NCBI GenBank assembly: GCA_030544215.1
Contig: JARZZO010000014.1
Location: forward strand, 34,749,734 to 34,813,733
DNA: 64,000 bases
Reading direction: 5' to 3'
DNA from: Zantedeschia hybrid cultivar
Lineage: Eukaryota; Streptophyta; Magnoliopsida; Alismatales; Araceae
The notes under the pieces are model-generated. The model was not told the DNA's origin. It saw only the letters and a list, made by a program, of their open reading frames with translations, and did not search any database. Below, one piece after another: positions 1 through 9,692 of the stretch (position 1 is its first letter; each line of letters opens with the position of its first letter). Both the position numbers and the translations under genes were made by a program.

Positions 1-3000
1 TCTATCCTCCTCTCTCTTACAACTTTGTCTTTTAAATCTTTGTTGATAAAAGTGGCTACACCATTTTCTATTGTTGCTTTTATCCACATACCATAGACTA
101 ACCCCATGAATTTCTCTTGCCTGACATACCTTCTACCTTAATTCTTGCAGACGAGCTGTATTGACCCTTCCATCTTTCATTAGCGTTACTAATTTTATAC
201 TTTTACCAATTAGGATTCCTATATTCCATGTAGCTAAACAATTTTTATTCTTAAAGGCCAACTTCTTTACCCATGTTCATTCAACCCACAGGAACATTTG
301 CCTACTTGTCATTGCAACCAGTTTCTGATATGCACATCACTTTCAGGGATGCCCTGGCTAAGTCATGCTCACTTGTCATTGCATACAGGCACCAATGAGC
401 ATTGTTTCTGAGGAACACCCCAATATTCAGGAGAATATTCCGTTCAGGATTAATGACTGGGATGTGGCAAAATGTTGGCTATAAACTAATGCACACCCCT
501 CCTCCTTTCTCATACAGGCTAAGGACTGGCTGTGGCGGAGTTTGATTATGACTTGGGATCGATCTAATAGAAGGTTCCCAAAATAAAGAAGGAATGTCAA
601 AGCAGATTACCTAGACTCCACAATCAAATAACAATAGTAACATATGGGCGTATTTTTCTTTATTAAGGTACCTTTCCCCTTTTATAGGGTATCATATTTT
701 GAGTAGAATTCCTAGTTTATCCCAACCTTTTATGCAGAAAGGGCAATAGACGACCATAGGAGGTCTTACTAAGAAGAAAGAAATAGTGTAAGAAGATCAT
801 TCAATACAAAACAAAAGCATAATGCATATTATTATGGGGTGCACAGAGATGCCCCATCAAGAGCACTCCAACTATTTTGACAAAGTCAATGCAGCAAATT
901 GTACATACCTTTCTGTTAAAAGACATTTGAAGCACAAATTATTAATGAGCATTTTAGCACTAGATGTTTAGATTCTTCATGTCACATAAAAGTTAGGAGG
1001 CAAGTGGAGAGGACCAGATCAGAAGAAATTTCCTGTGGGGTAGCAGTAATGAGATTTCAAAGTGGATTTCATTGGTTAAATGGGATGCAGTCTCAAGACA
1101 CTTAAAAGAAGTCTAGGAGTAAAAAACCTCAGTCTATGAATGTAACCCCGCCCCAAGGAAAAAAAAAAAAAAAGACTACAGTGCATGAATCTAACACTGC
1201 TTGGGAAATGGTTGTGGAAACCACTTTCAGAAAAGGAGACACATTGGAAAAGTATTAACCAGTCCAAGCATTCCAATTCATACGACAAGTTCTTTAATTT
1301 GGCTATTACCTTATGGTGAGCTTGATCCTGGCAGAAAAGATGAACTTATGTGGAACAAGGTTAATGTGGTGTTTACAGTTAAGTCACCACAACAAATTTA
1401 TTGAAGGCAGTCCATCCCCCCAACATCAGAAATTTTGAGGTCTGGAAGGTTAAATCCTACGTTACCAAAGGCATTTTCCTTACTCACCTGGGCAATTAGG
1501 TGAGGCAAGGTGAGCCAAGAATTCCTCACCTTGCCTCACATTTACCTCGATATTCCATCTCTCCAACATATGTACACACATGCGCTAGTGCTTTTTTTAG
1601 CGATATCTAGTGCCTCTTCTCTACGTACTACTATTTTTTTATTCCACATGATTCCTAGCGCATCCACTGCTTAAATGGCTGCTTTCTATGAACTAGTCTT
1701 CATGTATTGGCCCCAATTCAGAGTAACTTTCATGAACCTTAATTTCATTATTTAAATGTTTTCTTTGCATTCCTCATACTACCATTATTCCTTCGCGGAG
1801 AATTTTTTTTAGGAGTGGGTTTACAGGGGCATTGCCTCAAATGCCTAGGCACTTACCTAGGCATTTGAGGCTAAGGGAAGCCCTGGCTCACCAGCTCGCC
1901 TCTCGCCTTAACTACATAGGTTAAGTCACCTGGAAAGGCTCACTTTCATGTGACTGTTGTTTGAAGAAGGATAACACCAAAATATACAAGAGAAAAATGG
2001 TCCATTAGTGTGCTATCGTTCACTCCTTATTTTCTAGCATGGATTCATGCCAGCTTTCAGTCATTATCCCACATACTATCCACTGAAGCATATGGAGGGA
2101 ACATGATATTGTGTATTCCAAGGAAATAGAACTTATATTGGGAATATTTGCCTTAGAACCTTGTCTTTTCCATACAATTGGTGCAGATTTATTCTTACAA
2201 TCTCTGTTGAGAGTAGGAGGGCAGTTGACAACCTGTAACTACCTTGAAGCTATTCATTGTTAGGGTGAGTTGATTGGTGTGAGAGAGGAACCTCTATTCT
2301 CTCCTACATTATTGTATGACCTCTTTTTAGTTGAAATATAATTAGAGGTCCATCCAAAGAAAGTTCCAAAAAAATTCAGAACTTTATGGATGGCGTATGA
2401 ACCACCACCATAGAGAAGCCCGGTAGTTGTCTTTTGTCTGTCCATTCTGCTGATCTGCATCAAATAGAAATAGGCTATACTTTCTTCTAATAATGCACAT
2501 GTAGAGCTGCCACCACCAACAAAGTAGACACCATTACCATAAAATCTTCTAGCCTTAGCAATTAGTACTTTGTTGATAACATTCCAAAGCTTTCAAGCTT
2601 GGCGATTCTTCACAAGCTAAGAGAAAGTTAAAAACATAAAAGGAAAAGTTGAAGGAACGTAATTTCTATCAGTCCATAAAAGGAAAGATTGAAGGAATGC
2701 AATTTCTATCAGTCTAGACATCTCTATGTGAGTCACTAGACTCACTACAGCCAACTACACTTTCTCTTACACATTTATGAGCTAATTAAAGGAACTATGT
2801 AGCCAAATGCATAACCAATAGAAGAAAAAATCTCCAAACAGGCAACAGAAGCAGATGGGATCCAAATCTAAACTACATTCATCACGCTCCAAGATGGTAT
2901 CAATTCTTAATCCGTAAAAGAACCCATTCTTCTCCTCCTTCAACTCTGTCAGTTTAGCATTTAAGGTAACATCTTCTGCCCTTCAGGTGGACCAATTACT

Positions 3001-3528
3001 TCTTTTTCTTCATGCAACAACCAACAGGCACTCCTTTTCTTATATTCAAAGGAACTCCCTTGTGTCTCTTAAGGAACCAACAAAAACATTGTATGTACTA
3101 TTGGTGCTAATAGATAGCCTCCGCATTGCTTGTTGAGAAGGTGACCTTGAACTTATAAAGAAAGTCCCCATCCTTCTCCCAAGAAAGGCAGAAGGACGAA
3201 GAGGTCACCTTCATGGACTAAAGCAGACAATATCTTAGGAGGTAAGAGCTCACAGACCCTTCCCACAACTGGTATGCCAGCTCAAGAAGGAGTTCTGCGA
3301 GCAGAGTGAGAGAATGAAGTGTGCTGTGGCAATGCCAGAATTTGCACCTATTCTCATCTAATCAGTGATCAGTCCACTAGTGTAGCAGCATACTTCTGCT
3401 TGCAGTCGGGATGGCTGCAAAAGATTTTAGCCCACGCCGATATCTCATATTCACAACAAGACTTAAAGAAAGCTTGCAACACCATTTACATCTTTCATAC
3501 CAAGACGCTCATCCTTTACCTCTTCACA
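1..3528. other. Host-like DNA without a recognisable gene
   Basis: I find no reading frame with a recognisable domain here on either strand; the open stretches are all under 100 codons and look random. The stretch is moderately AT-rich with short homopolymer runs. It was searched by eye for downstream exons of the MED31 gene whose conserved exon lies just to the right on the minus strand, and none was found. Two perfect hairpins at 1500-1539 and 1834-1871 are listed separately. Confidence 0.6.
1497..1910. repeat. Possible MITE-like repeat with two perfect hairpins
   Basis: Two perfect inverted repeats are visible. The first has 15-bp arms GTGAGGCAAGGTGAG at 1500-1514 and its complement at 1525-1539. 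The second has 16-bp arms GCCTCAAATGCCTAGG at 1834-1849 and its complement at 1856-1871, with a 6-base loop. The outer edges share only an imperfect inverted match (AGGTGAGGC... on the left; reverse complement of the GGCTCACC...GCCTTA stretch on the right). No target duplication was identified, so membership in one element is an inference. Confidence 0.35.
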
Positions 3529-3610
3529 TTATTTATTGAAAAAAAAAGCGTTGCAGCGATGGTAGTTCCTCCTCTCCCACACGATCCCTTCTGATTCTAC
3601 TCGACTTGTT

Positions 3611-3650
3611 CCACACACACACACAGAGGGAGAGAGAGAGAGAGAGAGAG
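3611..3650. repeat. Compound CA/GA microsatellite
   Basis: A run of CA dinucleotides is followed directly by GA dinucleotides. It lies just inside the intron downstream of the MED31 exon on the minus strand, where it reads as CT then TG repeats. Confidence 0.9.
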
Positions 3651-3666
3651 GTTTCCGGGGTCTCAC

Positions 3667-3752
3667 AGTGGATGTAGGTAGGGTTGGCCAAGCACTGGAC
3701 GAACTCCAACTCGAGCAGGAAGCGCTGCCGGCCATCGTCGGGGTCCTTGTAC
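3667..3752 (-). CDS. MED31: MED31 (Mediator subunit 31, SOH1) conserved exon; gene incomplete
   Basis: The minus-strand translation contains YKDPDDGRQRFLLELEF and then QCLANPTYIH, the signature opening of the conserved core of Mediator subunit 31. MED31 is a small middle-module protein of the nuclear Mediator complex, which links transcription factors to RNA polymerase II. The exon is flanked by an AG at 3753-3754 and a GTGAGA donor at 3661-3666. The donor splits the codon after the histidine, where a tyrosine would be expected next, so a real intron is plausible. Later exons (the YLAQNRYFEDEAF block) were not found to the left; they may lie beyond the window behind a long intron, or this may be a gene fragment. 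The start is uncertain: an in-frame ATG lies at 3790, and another ATG-led 20-codon stretch lies at 3945-3886 but does not join in frame. Confidence 0.75.
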
Positions 3753-4514
3753 CTGCTGCCGGCGGGCCTGCATGCAGGATCACCGCACATCACCGTGAAG
3801 CCTCAGCCGACCGCAACACGCGCGCGACGGCGAAAGAACCCTAAATGAGCGGTGATGAGAGCGCGAGGCGAGGGGGTAGAGGTACTTGCGTGGGGGCGGA
3901 GCAGGGAATCGTGGCCTCCGCCGGGGGTTCGATGCTGCCGGCCATCCGAGCTCGCCGGGGATGCAGAGGAGGAGAGGCTCAGATGACGGTGACGGCGACG
4001 AGCCCAAGACGGATTCCTTACCTTTGGTTGCCTTGCTAGCACACCTGACCTGACGAAGACAGAAGGATTTTTAATTAAATTAATCATATTTTAATAAATA
4101 TCTAATTATTTAAATATATTAAAAAATAATTACAAAATTAGTCATGACACCTCCAGACCTCCCTGTCGCAACACGTGTCCACCTGCAGGCCGTGCCTATG
4201 CGGGGAAGGGAAAAATCGTCGAGAAAAATGGGCCTTGGCAGAGTCAACTTCGGCGTTATCAAGACCGAACTATACTCGGACTTGACAACACTAAATTCAA
4301 TATTGTAAGGACCAAACTAAAGTCGGCGTTGGCAATACTGAATTCGACCTTTCTAAGGCCGAACTAATTAGTAACCTTATCTAATTTTCGACCCAAAAAA
4401 AAAAAAAAAAGCCTATCTAACCTCCCCTCTCCCCCACCCCCCAAAGCCCTACTGCAACCTCACGTTCCTCTCGACGCCGCCTCCCACCTGAGCACTCTTC
4501 GCTGCGCTTCACGG
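3753..4514. other. GC-rich region upstream of MED31 exon, then AT-rich gap
   Basis: From 3753 to about 4040 the DNA is GC-rich and may hold the first MED31 exon or its 5' untranslated region on the minus strand; ATG at 3945 followed by a GTACCT donor-like site at 3885 is one candidate. From 4070 to 4140 it is AT-rich, and 4230-4375 contains loosely repeated segments of the form CGGCGTT...GAATTCGACC. Nothing else is recognised. Confidence 0.4.
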
Positions 4515-4740
4515 AGCGCGCACATGAGGCCCTCCGCCGCCCTCCTCCCTCTCCCATTGCAACAGCAGCAGCCCAAGGGGGCCTCCGTCGCCCTCCTCCC
4601 TCTTCCATTGCAACATCAACATCCCAAGGGGCCAAGAGGCCCTCCGCTGCCCTCTTCTCTCTACCGTTGCAACAGCAGCAGTCGTCGCCTTCTTCTCTCT
4701 CCCATTGCAACAGCAGCCCAACCTTTCTCGCATTGCAAGG
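4515..4740. repeat. GC-rich imperfect tandem repeat
   Basis: About four degenerate units begin with CATTGCAACAGCAGCAG and continue into a CCCAAGGGG...CCTCC stretch. The downstream side of the inserted element resumes with CAGCAGCCCAAGGGG at about 7308, so the element at 4745-7304 landed inside this repeat. Small open frames across it are by-products of the repeat. Confidence 0.6.
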
Positions 4741-4744
4741 ACAG

Positions 4745-4947
4745 TGTTACGTTTCAAAGAGCCAGCAGTTGCATTCCGAGCAGCCAATCGTCCACGTTTT
4801 ATAGAATACAGAGCAGGCGGAATAGAATTCCGTCGTAACATTCTAATCGGCATTGGTAAAAACAGCACTTATGTAAAATGACAAATTAATCTTCTAATTT
4901 GTATTTATATCTTTTTTCTATTATATCATAACTCATATTCCCCAACA
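4745..4947 (-). repeat. 3' LTR of the non-autonomous element, internally deleted
   Basis: It starts TGTTACGTTTC and ends CCCCAACA, like the right-hand LTR. Compared with that copy it lacks about 148 internal bases, between GAGCAG and CCAATC. The loss probably happened after insertion, because both LTRs are copied from one template during reverse transcription. Confidence 0.9.
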
Positions 4948-4985
4948 ATACCTTCTCCCTTGAATTTGACCTTGTCCCCAAGGTC
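4948..4985 (-). other. Polypurine tract and remnant of a gypsy polyprotein C-terminus
   Basis: On the minus strand the bases just before the 3' LTR read as LGDKVKFKGEGI. This resembles the L-E-D-K-V...G-G motif that ends many plant Ty3/gypsy polyproteins next to the 3' LTR. The purine-rich AAGGGAGAAGG would serve as the plus-strand primer. It suggests that this non-autonomous element derives from a Ty3/gypsy parent. Confidence 0.6.
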
Positions 4986-5070
4986 AATTAAGATTAAAAA
5001 AAAAAAAATAGAAATATCAACTCAGTAAGTGGACAAATCTCAAGTGAATGCAACATTATGTTTGTGTACT

Positions 5071-5425
5071 AGGGCTGTCAACAGTTCGGGTCTGGGTAGA
5101 CCCATGCCCAAAGTGAATAGACCCGGATCCGGTTCAGACCCAATAAGGGTAATGGGTAAATGGGTAAATGGGTCGGGTCTTGGACCTGCTTCTTATTTAT
5201 TTGATGTTGAAAGATAAATGGGCCTGGTATAGAATTTATTTATCTTAAATCTCTATGTGCCAGATAATTTGGTTTGATTTTAAGTCTAAATTCCAAAAAA
5301 TTAGCTCACAAATTTTTGCAATGTACGACAATAGAAAGTTTAATGGGTAAACGGGTATACCCAGACCCATAACTAACGGGTCCAAACGGGTCTGTTAACG
5401 GGCCTGGGCCCATTTTGACAGCCCT
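5071..5425. mobile_element. MITE with AGGGCTGTCAA termini
   Basis: The terminal inverted repeats are AGGGCTGTCAA on the left and TTGACAGCCCT on the right. The interior has GGGTAAATGGGT-type short repeats near both ends and no ORF of note. The termini resemble common plant hAT-type miniature elements, but the flanking 8-mers do not match, so the target duplication has decayed or the superfamily is different. Confidence 0.65.
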
Positions 5426-5476
5426 GGAGCCTTCTGATTGAACATGGCTATAGCATCTCCTGTCATGTGCATTTTG

Positions 5477-6952
5477 TCAAACAGTTGGCAAGGGCGCTCG
5501 TCGTAATGTAGCAAGTAGTTGAATGCAACTCAAATGATCGTAATAGGAGGTCCATTGACAATCCACATCATATATGTTGTTGTCCCAAGGTGGCTTAGGT
5601 GGAGGGCGAAGGAGATGGATCATGTAGGCTGGTTGGACTAGACTTCCTTGGCATTTTGTCCAACACTGCATAGTTGGCCAAATGACCTCACAATCAGCTG
5701 AGATAATTAGCAGGTTCTTCTTGCACTCTGTCAAACATTTGGCATGCATCCAAAAAAAAAGGTCCCTAGGCAACTGAACAAACAAACATTTCCTCGAACA
5801 CAATGCCCACAAGATCTTGTTTAAATGGGTGCCATGTGTGTAGGGCGGTGGCTTGGGTGATGGTCTGCAAGCATGCATGTTTCTGCAAAAATTCTCTGAC
5901 TTTGAAATAGTTGTAAGGGGCGGAGGCTTCAGCAGAGGACGATATAACCAAACTGAATAATTGGATTGATCCTTGGGGATTAGAAAGAGATAATCTAACT
6001 TTCTGTATCCATCTGAAAAAATACTGTCAATCAAGATGACATAAGAGACTTCATCTGAGACTTCAAAGAACAAGGGTACAACCACCCAAAACTCGTCAAA
6101 GGCCAATATATAGGAACATTTTGATATCACGGATGTGACCTCTTCTTTGACTGACACGTAAAGTGAGTCCAAAAAACAATCCACCGTAGGTGATGAAATT
6201 GTGCAAAAATCATTGATGCCATATGCAGCACTAGTAGCAAATCCAAGAAGAGGCATTTCGTCGAACATCTGCTGGTCAACTATGAGTGTTCTATGTTGCA
6301 GGTTCAAAGTAGAAGAAAGAGGGAGGGCCTCCACTATGCTGATGCAAATGTCATCCAAGAGAACTTCTCTACTGATCTGTAAATCGATCTCTCTAGCTAT
6401 CTCGACGGAAACATACAATATCTGAGAACCTAAATTATTTTCGAGAGAATCAATCTTATGATGAGCGATGCTTGAAGAATAATCTGAATAGCAATCCATA
6501 GGAGGAGTGGGTAGGGTCTCGTCCTCCACAACCTTGTCAGTCACCAACACAGTCTTTCTAGCAAAGTTGATGCCAGGCTCATCAAGAATGTCAGACATGG
6601 GCTCAAAAACACTAGACAATGCAGAGGAACCAATGCTGACGGAAACCAAAGGAACCAACGAATATGACTTCTCCACAGAAGCAACAAGAACAAGGTAATC
6701 TATTTCGTGATGATCATCAAATCCAACAATAGAAGGGGATGAGATGGAGAACAAATCTGAAGATTCGGCAATTTGCAGTGGTGGATCTTGACGAGGAACT
6801 CCAAAATGATCTTCCATACGAGAGATGCGTTCATCTAGTTCGACAAATTGTTGCTGAAATTTTTGGAGGAAACTTTTGAGTGATTCGATCTCCTCAGAAA
6901 CCATAGTCGTCACCGGAGAGGGTAGGGTGCTCGAAGCGGGCTCAGACACCAT
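5477..6952 (-). CDS. 491-residue protein of non-autonomous retroelement, function unknown
   Basis: A single uninterrupted frame of 491 codons fills most of the element. Its ATG lies two bases inside the 5' LTR border and overlaps the primer-binding-like bases TGGTGTCTGAGCC. The N-terminus (about residues 17-50) is rich in E, Q, L and K and may form a coiled coil (EEIESLKSFLQKFQQQF). The centre (about 55-330) is acidic and hydrophobic. The C-terminal third has repeated proline blocks of the form RP-x-x-KPPP or LKPPP. I see no zinc knuckle, protease DTG or YxDD. It could be a diverged gag-like protein or a captured host sequence. The lack of any stop suggests selection or a recent origin. I do not recognise it. 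Confidence 0.6.
   Translation of the reverse strand: MVSEPASSTLPSPVTTMVSEEIESLKSFLQKFQQQFVELDERISRMEDHFGVPRQDPPLQIAESSDLFSISSPSIVGFDDHHEIDYLVLVASVEKSYSLVPLVSVSIGSSALSSVFEPMSDILDEPGINFARKTVLVTDKVVEDETLPTPPMDCYSDYSSSIAHHKIDSLENNLGSQILYVSVEIAREIDLQISREVLLDDICISIVEALPLSSTLNLQHRTLIVDQQMFDEMPLLGFATSAAYGINDFCTISSPTVDCFLDSLYVSVKEEVTSVISKCSYILAFDEFWVVVPLFFEVSDEVSYVILIDSIFSDGYRKLDYLFLIPKDQSNYSVWLYRPLLKPPPLTTISKSENFCRNMHACRPSPKPPPYTHGTHLNKILWALCSRKCLFVQLPRDLFFWMHAKCLTECKKNLLIISADCEVIWPTMQCWTKCQGSLVQPAYMIHLLRPPPKPPWDNNIYDVDCQWTSYYDHLSCIQLLATLRRAPLPTV
6939..6951 (-). other. Primer binding site, tRNA-Met type, degenerate
   Basis: Immediately inside the 5' LTR the minus strand reads TGGTGTCTGAGCC. This is close to TGGTATCAGAGCC, the usual site complementary to plant initiator methionine tRNA. 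It overlaps the start codon of the 491-residue ORF. Confidence 0.6.
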
Positions 6953-6953
6953 T

Positions 6954-7304
6954 TGTTACGTTTCAAAGAGCCAGCAGTTGCACTCCGAGCAGGTTGGGGC
7001 AAGAACAAGGGGAGAGCAGAATGTATTTACACATACAGATATGAAGAAATGGAAAGAAACTACAAGAACAAGAAGAGAATAGAGAAAAGATGGGGGCAGA
7101 ACATAACATAACATGTGTTCATCACCTATCTCCCTCTTCTCCAATCATCCACGTTTTATAGAATACAGAGCAGGCGGAATAGAATTCCGTCGTAACATTC
7201 CAATCGGCATTGGTAAAAACAACACTAATGTAAAATGACAAACTAATCTTCTAATTTGTATTTATATCCTTTTTCTATTATATCATAACTCCTATTCCCC
7301 AACA
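6954..7304 (-). repeat. 5' LTR of the non-autonomous element
   Basis: This is the full 351-bp LTR with TG...CA ends. On the minus strand it holds a TATAAATA box at 7266-7259, placing the promoter in the LTR and supporting minus-strand transcription through the ORF. Confidence 0.9.
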
Positions 7305-7593
7305 GACAGCAGCCCAAGGGGCCTTCCATTGTCGTGCTCTCTCTCTCTATCTTCCTTGAAGTTGCCTCCCCGCCATCTCTTAGACTTTCAGGTCATCTCC
7401 CACTCTATTTCTCACTCATGCTTCGTGTTTTTTACTATTGTTAAAATTTATTCTTCGGATGTAGATAATGAGAATAGCTCATTAGCATGGACTCCAAGTG
7501 TTCTTAAAGTCCATTAATGTTTAAGAAAACTTAGAAATTATTCTTTGCTTGATGTGTTCGTAGTTTTCATGGATGTGTGCTCGTAATTTTTCA
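7305..7593. other. Short host-like gap, no gene seen
   Basis: It starts with the second GACAG copy and continues the CAGCAGCCCAAGGGG tandem repeat from before the insertion, then a CT-rich stretch. Nothing else is recognised before the LTR of element D. Confidence 0.6.
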
Positions 7594-8149
7594 TGTTGAG
7601 AGGGTCTGATTTAGTCTGGCCCATATATTGAGTGGGCCGACCTGTTAAGGAGCGTCCAGATCTCCTACCAAGACCCGACGGGTCCTTCTTGCCCATGTAA
7701 TTAGGTTCCCACGATAAATTTTTGAATCCGAAACAGATTCCTGCGGGCATAAAGTGACTTCCCGCCAAAGGAAGTCCTTTCCAAATCTCCCTTCGATCTG
7801 TTGATAAGGGAAACTAGCGTCAGATAAGGAAACCAAAATCCCATCCCATCTAGAGACGAGATCGGACTTACTCTATACGTCCTTCTTGCGAACTCTCCAA
7901 TTGCCTTCAACATTCCCTATAAAAGAGACCTCCCGATAACCTCAGAAGGTATGTTCTAAGCTCCATACTATTCCATCAAGGCCTTTGCTCTCTTCTGTAA
8001 ACTGACTTAGACATCGGATGGAGTTCTCCCAGATCGGAACCGAGGTCTCCTCTGACCTAGTGTCTATCTTGCAGGAGCGGTGGGGAGAGTTCTGTGATTT
8101 AGAAGAGTTCAGCCGCCCAACCAAGATCATATGAATATCCAATCCAACA
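7594..8149 (+). repeat. 5' LTR of element D
   Basis: The LTR begins TGTTGAGAGGG and ends AATCCAACA (556 bp). A TATAAAAG box at 7918-7925 supports plus-strand transcription. No second copy was found in the window, so the 3' border of D cannot be checked here. Confidence 0.75.
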
Positions 8150-8175
8150 TTCTTTAGCGCCGTCTCTGGGAAACT
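8150..8175 (+). other. Primer binding site of element D
   Basis: Directly after the LTR comes AGCGCCGTCTCTGGGAA. This resembles the GGCGCCGTCTGTGGGAA primer site common in RIRE2-type plant elements, with one or two changes. Confidence 0.6.
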
Positions 8176-8189
8176 TCAACAAAAAGTCA

Positions 8190-9692
8190 TGACGAGAAGA
8201 AACAACAATCGTCATCAGCGCGGTCTCACCATCGATTCTCCTGCTCTGCCGATCGATGTTGGACTCGTTCCTCCACCGGTAACCCTTCCTATTATCCCTC
8301 CACCTGCTCAAGCCCCGGCCGCTCAGGCCAGTGTGCCTTTGGCACCAACGTCGCTCCCGACACAGTCAGACTTTTGGCTCCGCCAGGAGATCCCCAGCAA
8401 GGGGAACTTCCAGTTGTGATAGCCTTGCTACGAAAGCCTGGAGGAGAGATCGATCGTGTAGAAGACCTCCGAGCAGGCGACCCAGAGCCAATCAATCCAC
8501 AACATGGGCTCCATCCGATCGCCCCTCCAGGTTCCCAGGCTTCAAGGGGACCCCAAGATCCCCGTCCAGAAGATCAGCAGCTCGAGAATCGTTAGTTAAC
8601 CCACCAGGTGAGTAGAGGGAGGTCCTGGCGGCGGTCGGACAAAAGTCGACGCCAACACCAGCACTCCTCAACTTCCTCCAATAGCTCTACCTCGACATCT
8701 TTGGAGCACCGCGCTCACCGCGAGCGAGGGAGAGACGCTTCCCGGAGGAGGCCTTCGGACCACTCCTCATGTTCCTCTGCCTCTCGGGGGCCTTCTAGCA
8801 GAGATTGCGTACGAAAGCTAAAGGAGTGCGTGGAGAGGTTGCTCCGACATGATTAGGATGCCAGCCTAGATGATGGAGATGGTGCCCGATCGTGCTTTAC
8901 CAGACATGTGTTGAAGGCACCCCTGCCACACCGCTTCAGGATACGATCACTGAAGAGATACGATGGCACTCGCGATCTTAACGACTACTTGCAATCCTTC
9001 AAAAGCACCCTCGACCTACTAGATTCACCCGATGCTATTCGGTGCCGCGCCTTCCCTACAACATTGGAGGGACTCGCCCAACGCTGGTTTGGGCAACTAA
9101 AGCCTGACTTCATCGACAGTTTCTCCGAGTTGAGAAGAGCCTTCATAAGCAACTTGTGGCCAGCAGGTGTACGCCGGCTACGATTGCGACACTATCTTCC
9201 ATGAGACAAGGGAGAGATGAGATCCTACGCAAGTTCTAGACTCGCTTTCACGAGGCGACCCTAAAAATCCCTAACCTAGATATGGCCAATGTCACACAAT
9301 ATCTTATTGTAGGAATCCAAAATCAGCAGGTTCGCTTCGAGTTGAGCAAGCAGCTGTCGGTAGACCTTCCCAACCTGGTTTGGAGGGTAAACCAATGTAT
9401 TAATAATAAAGAACTCTTGCGGGCCTACCCCGCTCAGCAGCCAGCCGAGTTCGGGGAAGGACGGAGAAACAAAAATCACGAGCCGACGAGAGGTTGGAAG
9501 CGATTCGATCGGAGCATCGAAGACCACCCCAGAAGAGGCCGCGGCAAGAGAACCGAGAGGACCGGCGCGTGCACCCCAGTCACAGGAGAGAAGAGAATTA
9601 TACCCTTCTCAACATGCCGATCGACCAGATTCTCCGAGAGATCAAGGATGAAGACTACCTCAAGTGGCCAAGGAAGATTAAGCTCGCCCCAG
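8190..9692 (+). pseudogene. Element D gag, N-terminal and core part
   Basis: The region encodes a broken gag polyprotein, the structural protein that packages element RNA. A proline-rich start (ATG at 8190) is followed by an RS/H-rich segment and the plant gag core at 8908-9204, with RYDGTRDLNDYLQSF and FPTTLEGLAQRWFGQL. These match the retrotransposon gag pattern F-D-G-T-x-D-P...F-P-x-T-L-x-G-x-A-x-x-W-F. At 9494-9692 comes NMPIDQILREIKDEDYLKWP, the usual segment before the zinc knuckle. The knuckle itself continues after element E at 33805. Several frameshifts and stops break the frame. Confidence 0.8.

Larger units (their letters stand above)
4745..7304 (-). mobile_element. Non-autonomous LTR retrotransposon with 5-bp target duplication
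   Basis: Both ends are TG...CA and are flanked by the same 5 bases, GACAG, at 4740-4744 and 7305-7309. The right LTR (351 bp) is the transcriptional 5' LTR and the left LTR (203 bp) is the 3' LTR. Between them are one 491-residue ORF, a MITE, and a remnant of a Ty3/gypsy polyprotein tail. No protease, reverse transcriptase, RNase H or integrase is present, so movement must have relied on proteins supplied in trans. About 8 differences are seen in the 203 bases the LTRs share, suggesting an older insertion than element B. Confidence 0.85.

Noticed and set aside
5071..5425. hAT target duplication for the AGGGCTGTCAA MITE
   Set aside because: The 8-mers on the two sides do not match, so only the terminal repeats are claimed.
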